From contig JAEMTE010000003.1 in assembly GCA_016462445.1 (NCBI GenBank), forward strand, positions 1-64,000: DNA of 64,000 bases. The letters are read 5' to 3'. This document shows, piece after piece, positions 23,265 through 33,726 of this stretch. Numbering within the stretch: position 1 is the stretch's first letter; every line of letters starts with the position of its first letter. Under the pieces are notes generated by a model. That model saw nothing but the letters and a program-made list of their open reading frames with translations, was not told the DNA's origin and ran no database searches. Both the position numbers and the translations under genes were made by a program. This DNA comes from Candidatus Nanopelagicus sp. GTDB lineage: Bacteria > Actinomycetota > Actinomycetes > Nanopelagicales > Nanopelagicaceae.

Positions 23265-24751
23265 AGCGAATAATTTATGTAAGTCATGATCAATTAAATG
23301 CTGAGTACGGTGGACTAGCTAAGGCAGATAAAAAATCTGATCTAGTTTTATTTGTCGAGAGTGCTCGAATGATTAAGGGGCGAAAGTGGCATGCCCATCG
23401 ATTACATTTTATTATCTCAAGTGCAAAACATTTTTCTGCAGAGCTTAAGGAAAAAGGGTTTACTGTTGAGTACCTTAAAGCTGAAAATACTGCTGCAGGG
23501 ATTGAGGAAATAAAGAAAAAGTATAAAATTTCTGAGGTTATTGCAGCCCAGCCATCCTCATTTCGCTTACTTAACGCCTTGAGTAAATTAAATGTTAAAT
23601 TTGTTGAAAATGATTTCTTTCTTACACCTCGCGCTTTATTTCATAGTTGGGCGGTAGAGCAGAAGAGTTTTAAGATGGAAACTTTTTATCGAAAGCAGCG
23701 AGTTAGATTAAACTTACTGATGAAAGGTGATAAACCAATTGGCGATAAGTGGAATCATGATGCTGATAATCAACTGCCACCACCTAAAAACTATAGTTGG
23801 CCAAAATATCTAAAACATGAGTTTGATCAGATAGATGAAGCGGTATGGCTTGAGTTAAAATCTTTGGATTTAATTGGTGGTAAGCCAAGTGGAGATTTTG
23901 CCACCACTAGACAGGGTGCGCTAAAGCAGCTATCTCACTTCTTAAAGTATAGTTTTGCAGAGTTTGGCCCCTATGAAGATGCCATCGCGTTAGATTCTTG
24001 GTCGCTACACCACTCACTTCTTAGTCCTTACTTAAATAACGGATTGCTTCATCCATCTGAAGTCATTGCTGCTGCCATAAAGGTATTTAATAAGGAGAAA
24101 ATACCGATCTCCTCATGCGAGGGATTTATTAGGCAGATAATTGGCTGGCGTGAGTATGTAAATGGGATGTATTGGTTTTTGGGTGAAAAATACAAAAATG
24201 TAAATCATTTTTCAGCAAATCGAAAATTACTACCATTATTTAGTGATCCAGATAAAACTGAAATGAACTGTGTTAAATCAACGATTGATGACATTCATAA
24301 GCGGGCCTGGGTGCATCACATCCCAAGACTTATGATATTAAGCAACCTTGCATTAATGACTGAGATTAACCCGCAGGAGTTTTTTGAGTGGATGCGAGAG
24401 GTTTTTATTGATGCTACCGATTGGGTGATGGTTCCAAACATAATTGGAATGGGGCTCTATGCCGATGGTGGAGTAATGATGACTAAGCCATATGCAGCAG
24501 GAGGTGCCTACATCTCAAGAATGAGTAACTACTGCAAGCCATGTAAGTTTGACCCAAAATTAAGAAGTGGTGATAACGCATGTCCATTTACAACTTTATA
24601 TTGGGATTTTATGGATAGGAATAAGGATGAGTTTGTAAAAAATCACCGAATGAGTCAACAGGTATTTGGGTTAAAGCGATTAAAAGATCTACCAGAGACT
24701 AGAAAACGTGCGCAAGAGATACTTGAGTTGTTAAGTGCTGGCAAGGTATAA
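23249..24751 (+). CDS. FeS-type photolyase/cryptochrome (deoxyribodipyrimidine photolyase-related)
   Basis: A 500-residue member of the bacterial FeS-BCP/PhrB class of (6-4) photolyase-like flavoproteins. The N-terminal domain starts [10 protein letters not shown] and has [17 protein letters not shown]. The C-terminal half has the FAD domain with [25 protein letters not shown] and [18 protein letters not shown]. Four Cys suitable for the 4Fe-4S cluster are seen near NYCKPCKF and NACPFT plus an upstream Cys in the region. It uses blue light to repair UV lesions. It is coupled to the DUF2256 gene upstream. Confidence 0.92.
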   Translation: MSSKVKRIIYVSHDQLNAEYGGLAKADKKSDLVLFVESARMIKGRKWHAHRLHFIISSAKHFSAELKEKGFTVEYLKAENTAAGIEEIKKKYKISEVIAAQPSSFRLLNALSKLNVKFVENDFFLTPRALFHSWAVEQKSFKMETFYRKQRVRLNLLMKGDKPIGDKWNHDADNQLPPPKNYSWPKYLKHEFDQIDEAVWLELKSLDLIGGKPSGDFATTRQGALKQLSHFLKYSFAEFGPYEDAIALDSWSLHHSLLSPYLNNGLLHPSEVIAAAIKVFNKEKIPISSCEGFIRQIIGWREYVNGMYWFLGEKYKNVNHFSANRKLLPLFSDPDKTEMNCVKSTIDDIHKRAWVHHIPRLMILSNLALMTEINPQEFFEWMREVFIDATDWVMVPNIIGMGLYADGGVMMTKPYAAGGAYISRMSNYCKPCKFDPKLRSGDNACPFTTLYWDFMDRNKDEFVKNHRMSQQVFGLKRLKDLPETRKRAQEILELLSAGKV

Positions 24752-24763
24752 GTAAAATAAGTT

Positions 24764-25702
24764 ATGAGCCTAAAGCCAGAGATAATTAAACATCTAGCAG
24801 ACAAATCAGCTGCCGGCTTGCCAGAGGTGTGGCAGGCGCCAGTGGAGGAGATAAGAAAAAATACCCTCTCACATCTTGCTCTCTCCCAACCTTTAATTGA
24901 TATCTATAAAGTTGAGCAAAAAACTATTGCTGGCCCAACCTCTGATCTGCCTATTCGAATTTATCGACCATCTGATAAGAAGGATCTTCCGGTATTAGTT
25001 TTCTTTCATGGTGGCGGGTGGGTATTAAACTTCTTAGATATTTATGAACCAGCACTTCGTAAGGTTGCCAAGAATGGTGAGTTTGTAATTATTGCGGTGC
25101 AGTATCAAAAAGCACCAGAGCAGCCATTTCCAACTCCATTTAATGATTGCTATGCAACACTTGAGTGGGTAGTAAATAACTCAACTGATTTAGGAATTGA
25201 TCTAACTGCGATTGGAGTTGGCGGTGATAGCGCTGGCGGCAATTTAGCCTCAGCTGTAGCATTAAAGGCTAGAGATACTGGGTTGATTAATCTTGCCTTT
25301 CAATTACTAATCTATCCATGTAATGAGATATCAATGGATTACCCATCGGCAACTGAGTTTGCCCAAGGGTATGGCTTAAGTACCAAGGCAATGAAATGGT
25401 TTTGGGATAAGTACTTACCAAATAATCAAGATCACATTAATAAATACGCAGTACCTTTTAGAGCAGATACTTTGAAAGGTGTTGCTGCTGCGATTGTAAT
25501 TGCTGCTGAATTTGATCCACTAACTGATGATGCTAGAAATTATTACAGTAAATTGGTGGCGGACTCTGTGCCAGCTATCTATAAAGAGTATGCTGGCCAA
25601 ATTCACGGCTTCTTTAATCTCGGTGGAGTAACAGCAGATGCTGATTTACTTTACGCAGATATCGCTATTGAAATTAACGCAATTTTAGGAAGAGGAAAGT
25701 AA
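24764..25702 (+). CDS. Alpha/beta hydrolase of the hormone-sensitive lipase family
   Basis: A 312-residue esterase/lipase. The oxyanion motif HGGGW (about residue 85), nucleophile elbow GGDSAGGN (Ser about 157), catalytic Asp in AAEFDPLTDD and catalytic His in GQIHGF are all in place, the HSL family order. No signal peptide is seen, so it is likely cytoplasmic and acts on small acyl or carboxyl esters. It lies 12 bases after the photolyase gene, and its stop abuts the TTG of the next gene. Confidence 0.9.
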   Translation: MSLKPEIIKHLADKSAAGLPEVWQAPVEEIRKNTLSHLALSQPLIDIYKVEQKTIAGPTSDLPIRIYRPSDKKDLPVLVFFHGGGWVLNFLDIYEPALRKVAKNGEFVIIAVQYQKAPEQPFPTPFNDCYATLEWVVNNSTDLGIDLTAIGVGGDSAGGNLASAVALKARDTGLINLAFQLLIYPCNEISMDYPSATEFAQGYGLSTKAMKWFWDKYLPNNQDHINKYAVPFRADTLKGVAAAIVIAAEFDPLTDDARNYYSKLVADSVPAIYKEYAGQIHGFFNLGGVTADADLLYADIAIEINAILGRGK

Positions 25703-26566
25703 TTGACTAAGGCTGGGTGGAGCAGATTTATATTACTGGGCTTTCTGTGGGGTACCCCGTACCTATTTCTTAAGGTAGCAGTTGAGGAGATATCTCCGGC
25801 AGTAATTGTATTTCTGCGAGTATTAATTGGAGCGATAGTTCTATTACCAATTGCAATGCGAAAGAAGACATTATTCATCGCTCGCAAGCACTGGCCATTT
25901 CTAATTCTCTACACACTTACTGAGTTAATTGGGCCTTGGTACTTAATCACAAATGCTGAGCAAAAAATTTCTTCAGGCCTTGCTGGTCTACTAGTAGCAA
26001 CTGTGCCGATTTGGGCCGCACTCTTGGCATCAATATTTGGCGATCAAACTGTTTGGCATAAATCACGTTTATTTGGATTAATTATTGGCTTTATTGGAGT
26101 AGTAGCAGTTGTTGGAATTGAGTCAATAAGTGGGCGACAAGATATTGTTTCAATTGGCATGGTTATATTTGCAGCTATGTGTTACGCATATGCAATAAAT
26201 ATGATTAACCGAAGGATTCCAGAGGTACCAGGGCTTGCTCTTAATACCTGGGCGATGTTAATTACCAGTTTTGTCTACCTGCCATTTGCAGTAGTAAGTT
26301 GGCCAAGTAAGCGCCCATCAGTTGAAGCAATGGGCTCTGTTATTGGCTTAGGTGTTTTATGTACTGCAATTGCATTCATAATTTTCTTTAAGTTAGTAGC
26401 TGAGGTTGGCCCACCTAGAGCATCACTTATTACCTATTTGAACACTGCCTTTGCAGTTCTTCTGGGTGTAGTTCTATTAAGTGAGCCATTAACAATAGGC
26501 ATCGCAATTGGATTGCCGTTGGTTTTAACTGGTTCTTACTTTGCTAGTCGGAAAGTGAGTCTGTAA
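25703..26566 (+). CDS. EamA/DMT family transporter
   Basis: A 287-residue ten-span transporter with two EamA repeats. The N-terminus FLWGTPYLFLKVAVEEISP and loop VLLGVVLLSEPLTIGIAIG, ending in a Lys-containing tail, are typical. Substrate unknown. The TTG start immediately follows the esterase stop codon. The 3' end overlaps the convergent era gene by 23 bases. It is not a close repeat of the EamA gene at 18164. Confidence 0.83.
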   Translation: MTKAGWSRFILLGFLWGTPYLFLKVAVEEISPAVIVFLRVLIGAIVLLPIAMRKKTLFIARKHWPFLILYTLTELIGPWYLITNAEQKISSGLAGLLVATVPIWAALLASIFGDQTVWHKSRLFGLIIGFIGVVAVVGIESISGRQDIVSIGMVIFAAMCYAYAINMINRRIPEVPGLALNTWAMLITSFVYLPFAVVSWPSKRPSVEAMGSVIGLGVLCTAIAFIIFFKLVAEVGPPRASLITYLNTAFAVLLGVVLLSEPLTIGIAIGLPLVLTGSYFASRKVSL

Positions 26567-27461
26567 AACCTAATCTGGCTAGTAATTTCGGATCCTTCTG
26601 CCACTCCTTAGATACCTTTACATGAATCTGCAAGAAGACCTGCATACCAACTAGATTCTCAATTGATTTACGGGCAATACTTCCAATCGATTTTAATTTA
26701 CTGCCCTGCGGACCAATAATTATTCCCTTTTGACTATCCCGCTCCACATGCAAAGTAGCACTTACATCAAATAACTTTCCACCCTCCCGCTCCCCCATCT
26801 CCTCAATTGTGACCATAACTGAGTGGGGTAGCTCTTCATACAACTCCTCAATTGCTGCCTCACGGATTAGATCAGCAAATATCAACTCCTGAGCTTGATC
26901 AGTTGTTATGTCATCTGGATAAAGAGCAGGTGAATCGGGCAACTTCTTTGATAATAAATCTAACAGTAAATCAGTTTGTTCTAAGTTCTTAGCTGATATT
27001 GGCACAATCTCTGCCGCTTGTAGATTAACTCTATTAGCAAACTCAGTAACTGATACTAACTTTGCAGCTAACTCTGATTTAGAAACTGTATCTACCTTTG
27101 TAACAACTAAAAATACTGGTTGTCTGCCCTTTATCTGTTTAGCGATGTACTCATCTCCTGCGCCAATATCTTCATTTGCTGGCAAACAGAGAACTACTGA
27201 ATCGGTTGAGTCAATATTCTCACTAACCATTGAGTTAAGTCTGGTACCAAGTGCGGTTTTTGGCTTATGCATTCCAGGAGTATCTACTACTATCATTTGA
27301 AAATCACTTCGATTAATAATTCCGCGAATTGGATTTCTAGTTGTATTTGGATGGTGGGAGGTGATAACTATCTTTGTGCCAACTAAAGCATTTACTAGGG
27401 TTGATTTTCCAGTATTTGGGCGGCCAATAATTGCCACAAAGCCTGCTTTAAAATTACTCAC
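26544..27461 (-). CDS. era: GTPase Era
   Basis: A 305-residue GTPase needed for 16S rRNA and 30S subunit maturation. G1 is GRPNTGKSTL, G2 lies around TTRNPI, G3 is DTPGMH, and G4 is VTKVD. A C-terminal KH RNA-binding domain follows, with IIIGPQGSKLKSIG. Length is normal. Here it lies after dprA rather than beside ybeY, which is at 55035; in many bacteria the two are adjacent. Its end overlaps the convergent transporter gene. Confidence 0.96.
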   Translation of the reverse strand: MSNFKAGFVAIIGRPNTGKSTLVNALVGTKIVITSHHPNTTRNPIRGIINRSDFQMIVVDTPGMHKPKTALGTRLNSMVSENIDSTDSVVLCLPANEDIGAGDEYIAKQIKGRQPVFLVVTKVDTVSKSELAAKLVSVTEFANRVNLQAAEIVPISAKNLEQTDLLLDLLSKKLPDSPALYPDDITTDQAQELIFADLIREAAIEELYEELPHSVMVTIEEMGEREGGKLFDVSATLHVERDSQKGIIIGPQGSKLKSIGSIARKSIENLVGMQVFLQIHVKVSKEWQKDPKLLARLGFTDSLSD

Positions 27462-27484
27462 TCCCTTATTCTCTCACCTTTTAC

Positions 27485-28366
27485 TTATCTCAATTGCAAT
27501 GGAGTTATAACCTCTAATATCTCATCAAGTGAGGTAGCAATATCTGCTACTCGCTCAGCAATTAAGCGGTGACAACCTTCACTAAGTGCTGAGTTCACCG
27601 GACCTGGTATGGCAAAGACTGGACGAAATATCTCAGCAGCATCTCTAGCTGTTCTAATTGAGCCACTAATAAACTTTGCCTCGACTACAACTGTGGTTTT
27701 TGCTAAAGCTGCAATTAATCTATTTCTAATTAAAAATCGATATGGTTGGGATGAAACATCAGGCATTACCTCAGATATTAAAAGGCCAGATTGTGTGATC
27801 TCATTAAATAATTTTCGATTATCGGCTGGATAAAGTCGATTGACTCCCCCTGCTAAAACAGAGATTGTCTTACCTCTAGCTGCAAGTGCGCCCAGGTGTG
27901 CTGATCTATCTATGCCATAGGCCCCGCCACTTATAACAACTAAACCAGCACTGCCTGACTGCTTAGCCAAATTATATGAAAGCTGTAGGCCATAATTTGT
28001 TGGCTCTCTGCTTCCCACAATTGCAATTGATTTATCTAAATCAGTAAGAACTCTCCGATCACCTTTAATAATTAATCCAATAGGCGGCTTTGCTAGATCT
28101 GCTAAGCAGGTAGGCCAATCTGGGGAGGCTTGCGTTATAAAACTACTGCCTGAATTATTTATTTCAATCTGCAGTTTCTCTACATCGGTTTGAATGATGC
28201 TATCTTTAAGTTTGAGTATTTCAGGCTTAGCTAAATAGTAATTACCAGAGATTATCCGCTGGTAGACATCTTCCGCCCCGCGTTGATCTATCTCATATGC
28301 CCAAAAATTATCTGCCGGCTCTATATTAGCAAAGAGAATCAGAGTGGCTAACTCTTCATTAATCAT
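27485..28366 (-). CDS. dprA: DNA-processing protein DprA/Smf
   Basis: A 293-residue Rossmann-like DprA. The key blocks are IVGSREPTNYG, VVISGGAYGIDRSAHLGAL and ISVLAGGVNRLYPADN, then FLIRNRLIAALA and PGPVNS. It loads RecA onto incoming single-stranded DNA in natural transformation. It starts with MINEELATL and is shorter than typical actinobacterial forms, lacking an obvious C-terminal winged helix. It lies between rnhB and era; no comEA or comEC is visible in the window. Confidence 0.92.
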   Translation of the reverse strand: MINEELATLILFANIEPADNFWAYEIDQRGAEDVYQRIISGNYYLAKPEILKLKDSIIQTDVEKLQIEINNSGSSFITQASPDWPTCLADLAKPPIGLIIKGDRRVLTDLDKSIAIVGSREPTNYGLQLSYNLAKQSGSAGLVVISGGAYGIDRSAHLGALAARGKTISVLAGGVNRLYPADNRKLFNEITQSGLLISEVMPDVSSQPYRFLIRNRLIAALAKTTVVVEAKFISGSIRTARDAAEIFRPVFAIPGPVNSALSEGCHRLIAERVADIATSLDEILEVITPLQLR

Positions 28367-28421
28367 CTATCTAACTTAACTTGTTTGATTGCTTATTTGT
28401 AACAACCCTACTAACTGTGAA

Positions 28422-29030
28422 TTATTTACCCGCTTGAATTATCGCTGAAATATTTGCAAATGATTTTCGGTGAATAGGTAGCACCCCATGCTTATTAATT
28501 GCTGCAGTATGTAGCGCTGTTATATACCCTTTGTGTTTAGCAAGGCCATAATTTGGATAATCCTGATCTAACTTAATCATAATTCGATCCCGATAAACCT
28601 TTGCCAATATAGATGCAGCACTAATAGATATCGCCACTTGGTCACCTTTTATAACTGCCAAGTTAGCAGTTGTAAGCCCTGGGATTGGATAGCCATCTGT
28701 TAACACATACTCAGGATTTATCTCTAATGTATTAACTGCCCTGCGCATTCCCTCAATATTGCACTTATGCAGCCCTAGTAAATCAATCTCTGTTACTGAT
28801 ATTTCAATTATTGAGTAAGATAAACAGTTGCTAATAATTACTTCATACAATGATTCTCGTTGATCTGCACTTAACTCTTTAGAGTCCTTAACCTGCGCTA
28901 ACTCTTTTGCGAGAGGATCTTTTAAAATAACTGCAGCTACAACTAATGGCCCAGCACACGGCCCACGGCCTGCTTCATCAACACCGGCAATATTTTTTAT
29001 CCCCGCCTTAAGCAGGCTCTGCTCAATCAT
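28422..29030 (-). CDS. rnhB: Ribonuclease HII
   Basis: A 202-residue RNase HII that removes ribonucleotides from DNA-RNA hybrids. The N-terminal motif GVDEAGRGPCAGPLVVAAV gives the first Asp and Glu. Later Asp residues are in LTDGYP and KVYRDRIM, and the block SAASILAKVYRD is typical. It follows lepB by ten bases on the same strand, the usual actinobacterial order. Length is normal. Confidence 0.95.
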   Translation of the reverse strand: MIEQSLLKAGIKNIAGVDEAGRGPCAGPLVVAAVILKDPLAKELAQVKDSKELSADQRESLYEVIISNCLSYSIIEISVTEIDLLGLHKCNIEGMRRAVNTLEINPEYVLTDGYPIPGLTTANLAVIKGDQVAISISAASILAKVYRDRIMIKLDQDYPNYGLAKHKGYITALHTAAINKHGVLPIHRKSFANISAIIQAGK

Positions 29031-29040
29031 CTAATCACTA

Positions 29041-29718
29041 CTAAGGCAGCTTTTTAACTGGAACCTTTTTTAAGTCACTACCCTTTGAGATATAGTCAAG
29101 ATTGCCAAGCGGCCAGACAATTAATGTGGCTCTACCAACAATCTTACCCAGTGGAACCATTCCAGCGTATGCACTATCAGTATTAAATCTTGAGTCAGCA
29201 CTAGCTGAACGGTGATCACCCATCACCCAAATAAATCCCTCTGGTACATCAATATTAAATTTTACATCACTTGGTTTATCGCCCTTATAGATATAGGGCT
29301 CTTTTATGGAAACTCCATTCACCTGTAATTTTCCAGTCGCATCACAACAAATTACATTATCCCCGCCTACTCCTATTACTCGCTTAATTAAGTACTGCTT
29401 TGCTGGATCGGGTAGAACTCCAACAGTAACTAAGCCACTTTTAATTTTGGCAACAAAGCTAGATCTATCTGAAACTGGTGCATCACCTAACCATTTATCT
29501 GGATCACCAAATACCACTACTTCACCACGTTTAGCATCAGTAAACAGGGCGCTGAATTTGTTTACACCAATTCGGTCCCCCACCTGCAATGTGTCTTCCA
29601 TTGAGCCAGATGGGATATAAAAGAAATGGATAAAAAATGTCTTAATTAAAATTGAGACAAGAAATGCAGAAATAACAACAAAGGGTAGTTCGCGAAGGAA
29701 AGCACCCTTCTTTAGCAT
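29041..29718 (-). CDS. lepB: Signal peptidase I
   Basis: A 225-residue type I signal peptidase with one N-terminal transmembrane anchor (about residues 11-31). The catalytic Ser lies in IPSGSMEDTL and the general-base Lys in YLIKRVIGVGGD. The box E motif VMGDHRSASADSRF is present. It cleaves signal peptides outside the membrane. It is placed directly after rpsP (13-base gap), whereas khpA, rimM, trmD and rplS usually intervene in Actinobacteria. Confidence 0.95.
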   Translation of the reverse strand: MLKKGAFLRELPFVVISAFLVSILIKTFFIHFFYIPSGSMEDTLQVGDRIGVNKFSALFTDAKRGEVVVFGDPDKWLGDAPVSDRSSFVAKIKSGLVTVGVLPDPAKQYLIKRVIGVGGDNVICCDATGKLQVNGVSIKEPYIYKGDKPSDVKFNIDVPEGFIWVMGDHRSASADSRFNTDSAYAGMVPLGKIVGRATLIVWPLGNLDYISKGSDLKKVPVKKLP

Positions 29719-29731
29719 AAGTTTATATTAC

Positions 29732-30295
29732 TTAAGCTTGTGGGGCTTCTTCTGCAACTGCCTCTACTACTGGTAGCTCTTCAGCAACTGGTGCCTCAGC
29801 AACAACTTCAGCTACTGGAGCTTCTTCAACAACCGGTGCAGCCTCTGCAACTGGTGCTTCAGCAACCTCTTCTACAACTGCTGGAGCAGCTTTAGCAGCT
29901 AAACGCTCTGCAGCCTTTTTCTTTAATGTCGTTGCACCATCTGCTGGCTCATTCATCGCCTCTTTAACCGCTGCCTCATAAGCTACTCGCTTATCAATTC
30001 GAACTGGCTGTGGCTTTAATGTTCCTTCAGTGCCTGGCAAGCCATTAGCTTTTTGGTAGTCACCAGTAATTTTTAGAAGTGCAGTTACCGCCTCGGTTGG
30101 TTGTGCACCAACTCCAAGCCAGTACTGAACGCGATCTGAATTAACCTCGATTAATGATGGCTCAGATGCTGGTGAGTAACGGCCAATCTCTTCAATCGCA
30201 TTTGAATTACGAGCAGAGCGAGAATCTGCAATCACAATTCGAAAATGTGGTGTGCGGATCTTTCCCAGACGCATTAACTTAATCTTTACTGACAC
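29732..30295 (-). CDS. rpsP: 30S ribosomal protein S16 with long acidic-alanine tail
   Basis: A 187-residue S16. Residues 1 to about 85 form the S16 domain: [19 protein letters not shown] and [18 protein letters not shown] are diagnostic. The remaining roughly 100 residues are rich in Ala, Glu, Val and Pro with repeated variants of EAPVAE, so the protein is about twice the usual length of S16. Ala- and Glu-rich tails on S16 are known in Actinobacteria. The tail is low-complexity and presumably disordered. Role of the tail unknown. Confidence 0.95.
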   Translation of the reverse strand: MSVKIKLMRLGKIRTPHFRIVIADSRSARNSNAIEEIGRYSPASEPSLIEVNSDRVQYWLGVGAQPTEAVTALLKITGDYQKANGLPGTEGTLKPQPVRIDKRVAYEAAVKEAMNEPADGATTLKKKAAERLAAKAAPAVVEEVAEAPVAEAAPVVEEAPVAEVVAEAPVAEELPVVEAVAEEAPQA

Positions 30296-30405
30296 AGAAC
30301 TCCCTATAGAAAATTATTCGGCTTTATCTTTAGTAAACAGCGGGGGCGTTTACATCCAGAGCTAACCTTGCGGATAAAGATTGCTATGGGTTAGAGGGTC
30401 CCACT

Positions 30406-30437
30406 AGCAGGGGGCTAATCTTGCCAGCAGAGGGCTA
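30406..30437. repeat. Imperfect 12-base direct repeat in the rpsP upstream region
   Basis: AGCAGGGGGCTA (30406-30417) and AGCAGAGGGCTA (30426-30437) differ at one position and are 20 bases apart, or about two helical turns. They lie just after the ffh stop codon, within the 157-base gap before rpsP. The spacing fits a pair of protein-binding sites or a leader structure, but no regulator is implied. Confidence 0.35.
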
Positions 30438-30452
30438 CAAACCCAAATTGGC

Positions 30453-31886
30453 CTACATTCCCTCCTCAATTGCCCGCTTTGCTGGGTTTCCAGATCGGGA
30501 TTTTTTCTTACTGCTTTGATTACTTTGCTGTGGCTTTGGCAAAGCGCCCATGCCAGGTATTGCACCCATACCAGCTGGCATGCCGCCATTTCGCATCTGC
30601 TTCATCATTTTTTGTGCTTGTGAAAATCTTTCTACTAATGAATTTATCTCAGAGATTGCTCGGCCACTACCTCGTGCAATACGGGATCTACGTGAACCAT
30701 TTAATACTTTAGGATTATTACGTTCCTGCGGGGTCATAGATTCAATAATTGCTCTAGTTCTAATCAGCTCTGATTCATCAAAATTTTCTAACTGCTTCTT
30801 CATTCCAGAGGCACCTGGGAGTAATCCCATTAACTTGCTCATACTTCCCATATTTTTCATCGCCTCTAATTGAGAGAGAAAATCATCAAAGGTAAAATCC
30901 TCACCCCTTACAAATTTATCCTCTAATTTCTTAGAAGTTTCTTGCGGCATTGCCAACTTTGCCTGTTCAGCAAGGGATGCCACATCGCCCATTCCTAAAA
31001 TTCGTGATGCCATTCGATCTGGATAAAACAGATCAAAATCACTTACCTTTTCCCCAGTTGCAGCAAAAATAATTGGCTTACCAGTCATTGAGACAATTGA
31101 TAGTGCAGCGCCACCTCTGGCATCACCATCTAATTTAGTTAATATCACCGCATCAAAACCAACACCATCTGCAAATGCTTGAGCGGTTTTAACCGCATCT
31201 TGTCCGATCATTGCATCGACTACAAAGAAGATCTCATCAGGCTTTATCGCATCTCTAACATCAGTGATCTCTTGCATTAATTCTTTATCTACACCTAATC
31301 GACCAGCTGTATCGATGATTACAAAGTTATGCAATTTATCTTTAGCAAACTTCACTCCATTTGCGGCAACTACAACTGGATCACCTACCCCATTTCCAGG
31401 CTGGGGAGCAAATACTGGGATCTTTATTGAGTCACCAACTACCTGCAGTTGTGTTACTGCATTTGGCCGCTGCAGATCAGCTGCGACAAGTAGTGGCGTA
31501 TTTCCTTGTGCCTTTAAATAATTAGCAAGCTTGCCAGCAAGTGATGTCTTACCGGCACCCTGCAGGCCTGCTAACAAAATAACAGTTGGTGCACTCTTTG
31601 CAAATCGAAGCCGTCGGGCTGAGCCACCCAAAACCTGCGTTAACTCAGCATTAACTATCTCAAATATCTTCTGTGCTGGATTTGTACTTCTATTTATTTC
31701 ATCTGATACTTCTCTTGCTTTATCAAAAACTTGTTTTGAGAATTGCTCCGCAACTTCAAGTGCAACATCTGATTCAAGTAATGCAGTTTTAATCTGTGCG
31801 GTAAAGTTTGTTAGATCTGATTCAGAAACTTTACCGCGCAGGCCAGAGAAGATAGATGTAAATCTCTGACCCAACGCTTCAAACAT
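30453..31886 (-). CDS. ffh: Signal recognition particle protein Ffh
   Basis: A 477-residue SRP54 GTPase. The N domain comes first. The G domain has GLQGAGKTSLAGKLA, DTAGRLGVDKELM and TKLDGDARGGAALS. The Met-rich M domain follows, with GSMSKLMGLLPG and SRRSRIARGSG for RNA binding. It binds signal sequences and 4.5S RNA and works with FtsY, encoded at 33727. The C-terminus has a short basic, Gln- and Ser-rich extension. The gene is followed by rpsP after a 157-base gap. Confidence 0.96.
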   Translation of the reverse strand: MFEALGQRFTSIFSGLRGKVSESDLTNFTAQIKTALLESDVALEVAEQFSKQVFDKAREVSDEINRSTNPAQKIFEIVNAELTQVLGGSARRLRFAKSAPTVILLAGLQGAGKTSLAGKLANYLKAQGNTPLLVAADLQRPNAVTQLQVVGDSIKIPVFAPQPGNGVGDPVVVAANGVKFAKDKLHNFVIIDTAGRLGVDKELMQEITDVRDAIKPDEIFFVVDAMIGQDAVKTAQAFADGVGFDAVILTKLDGDARGGAALSIVSMTGKPIIFAATGEKVSDFDLFYPDRMASRILGMGDVASLAEQAKLAMPQETSKKLEDKFVRGEDFTFDDFLSQLEAMKNMGSMSKLMGLLPGASGMKKQLENFDESELIRTRAIIESMTPQERNNPKVLNGSRRSRIARGSGRAISEINSLVERFSQAQKMMKQMRNGGMPAGMGAIPGMGALPKPQQSNQSSKKKSRSGNPAKRAIEEGM

Positions 31887-31906
31887 GGAGGCATCTTACA
31901 TTTTAT

Positions 31907-33546
<1,640 letters not shown>

Positions 33547-33726
33547 TTGAACTCCAATGTATTAGAAACTTTTCAGCTGGGGAGGTGCCTACTAGTTTTA
33601 TATCCGATTAGAAGTGGATAGCCTCGCCGTTGAGATGGCCTAATAATGGCTAATCTGAGTTAATTTAAGTGGAGATTTATATTTCTAGCAGGTGACACTT
33701 TTACCTATTTGTTAAAAGCATGTTAC

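Noticed and set aside
29750-29920. Repeated DNA in the rpsP tail as a tandem repeat or CRISPR-like array
   Set aside because: The repeats are in-frame low-complexity coding for Ala/Glu/Val/Pro; units vary and there are no regular spacers.
30296-30452. Possible SRP RNA gene in the gap between ffh and rpsP
   Set aside because: The conserved GGAAGCAGCC-type core and a long hairpin are not visible.
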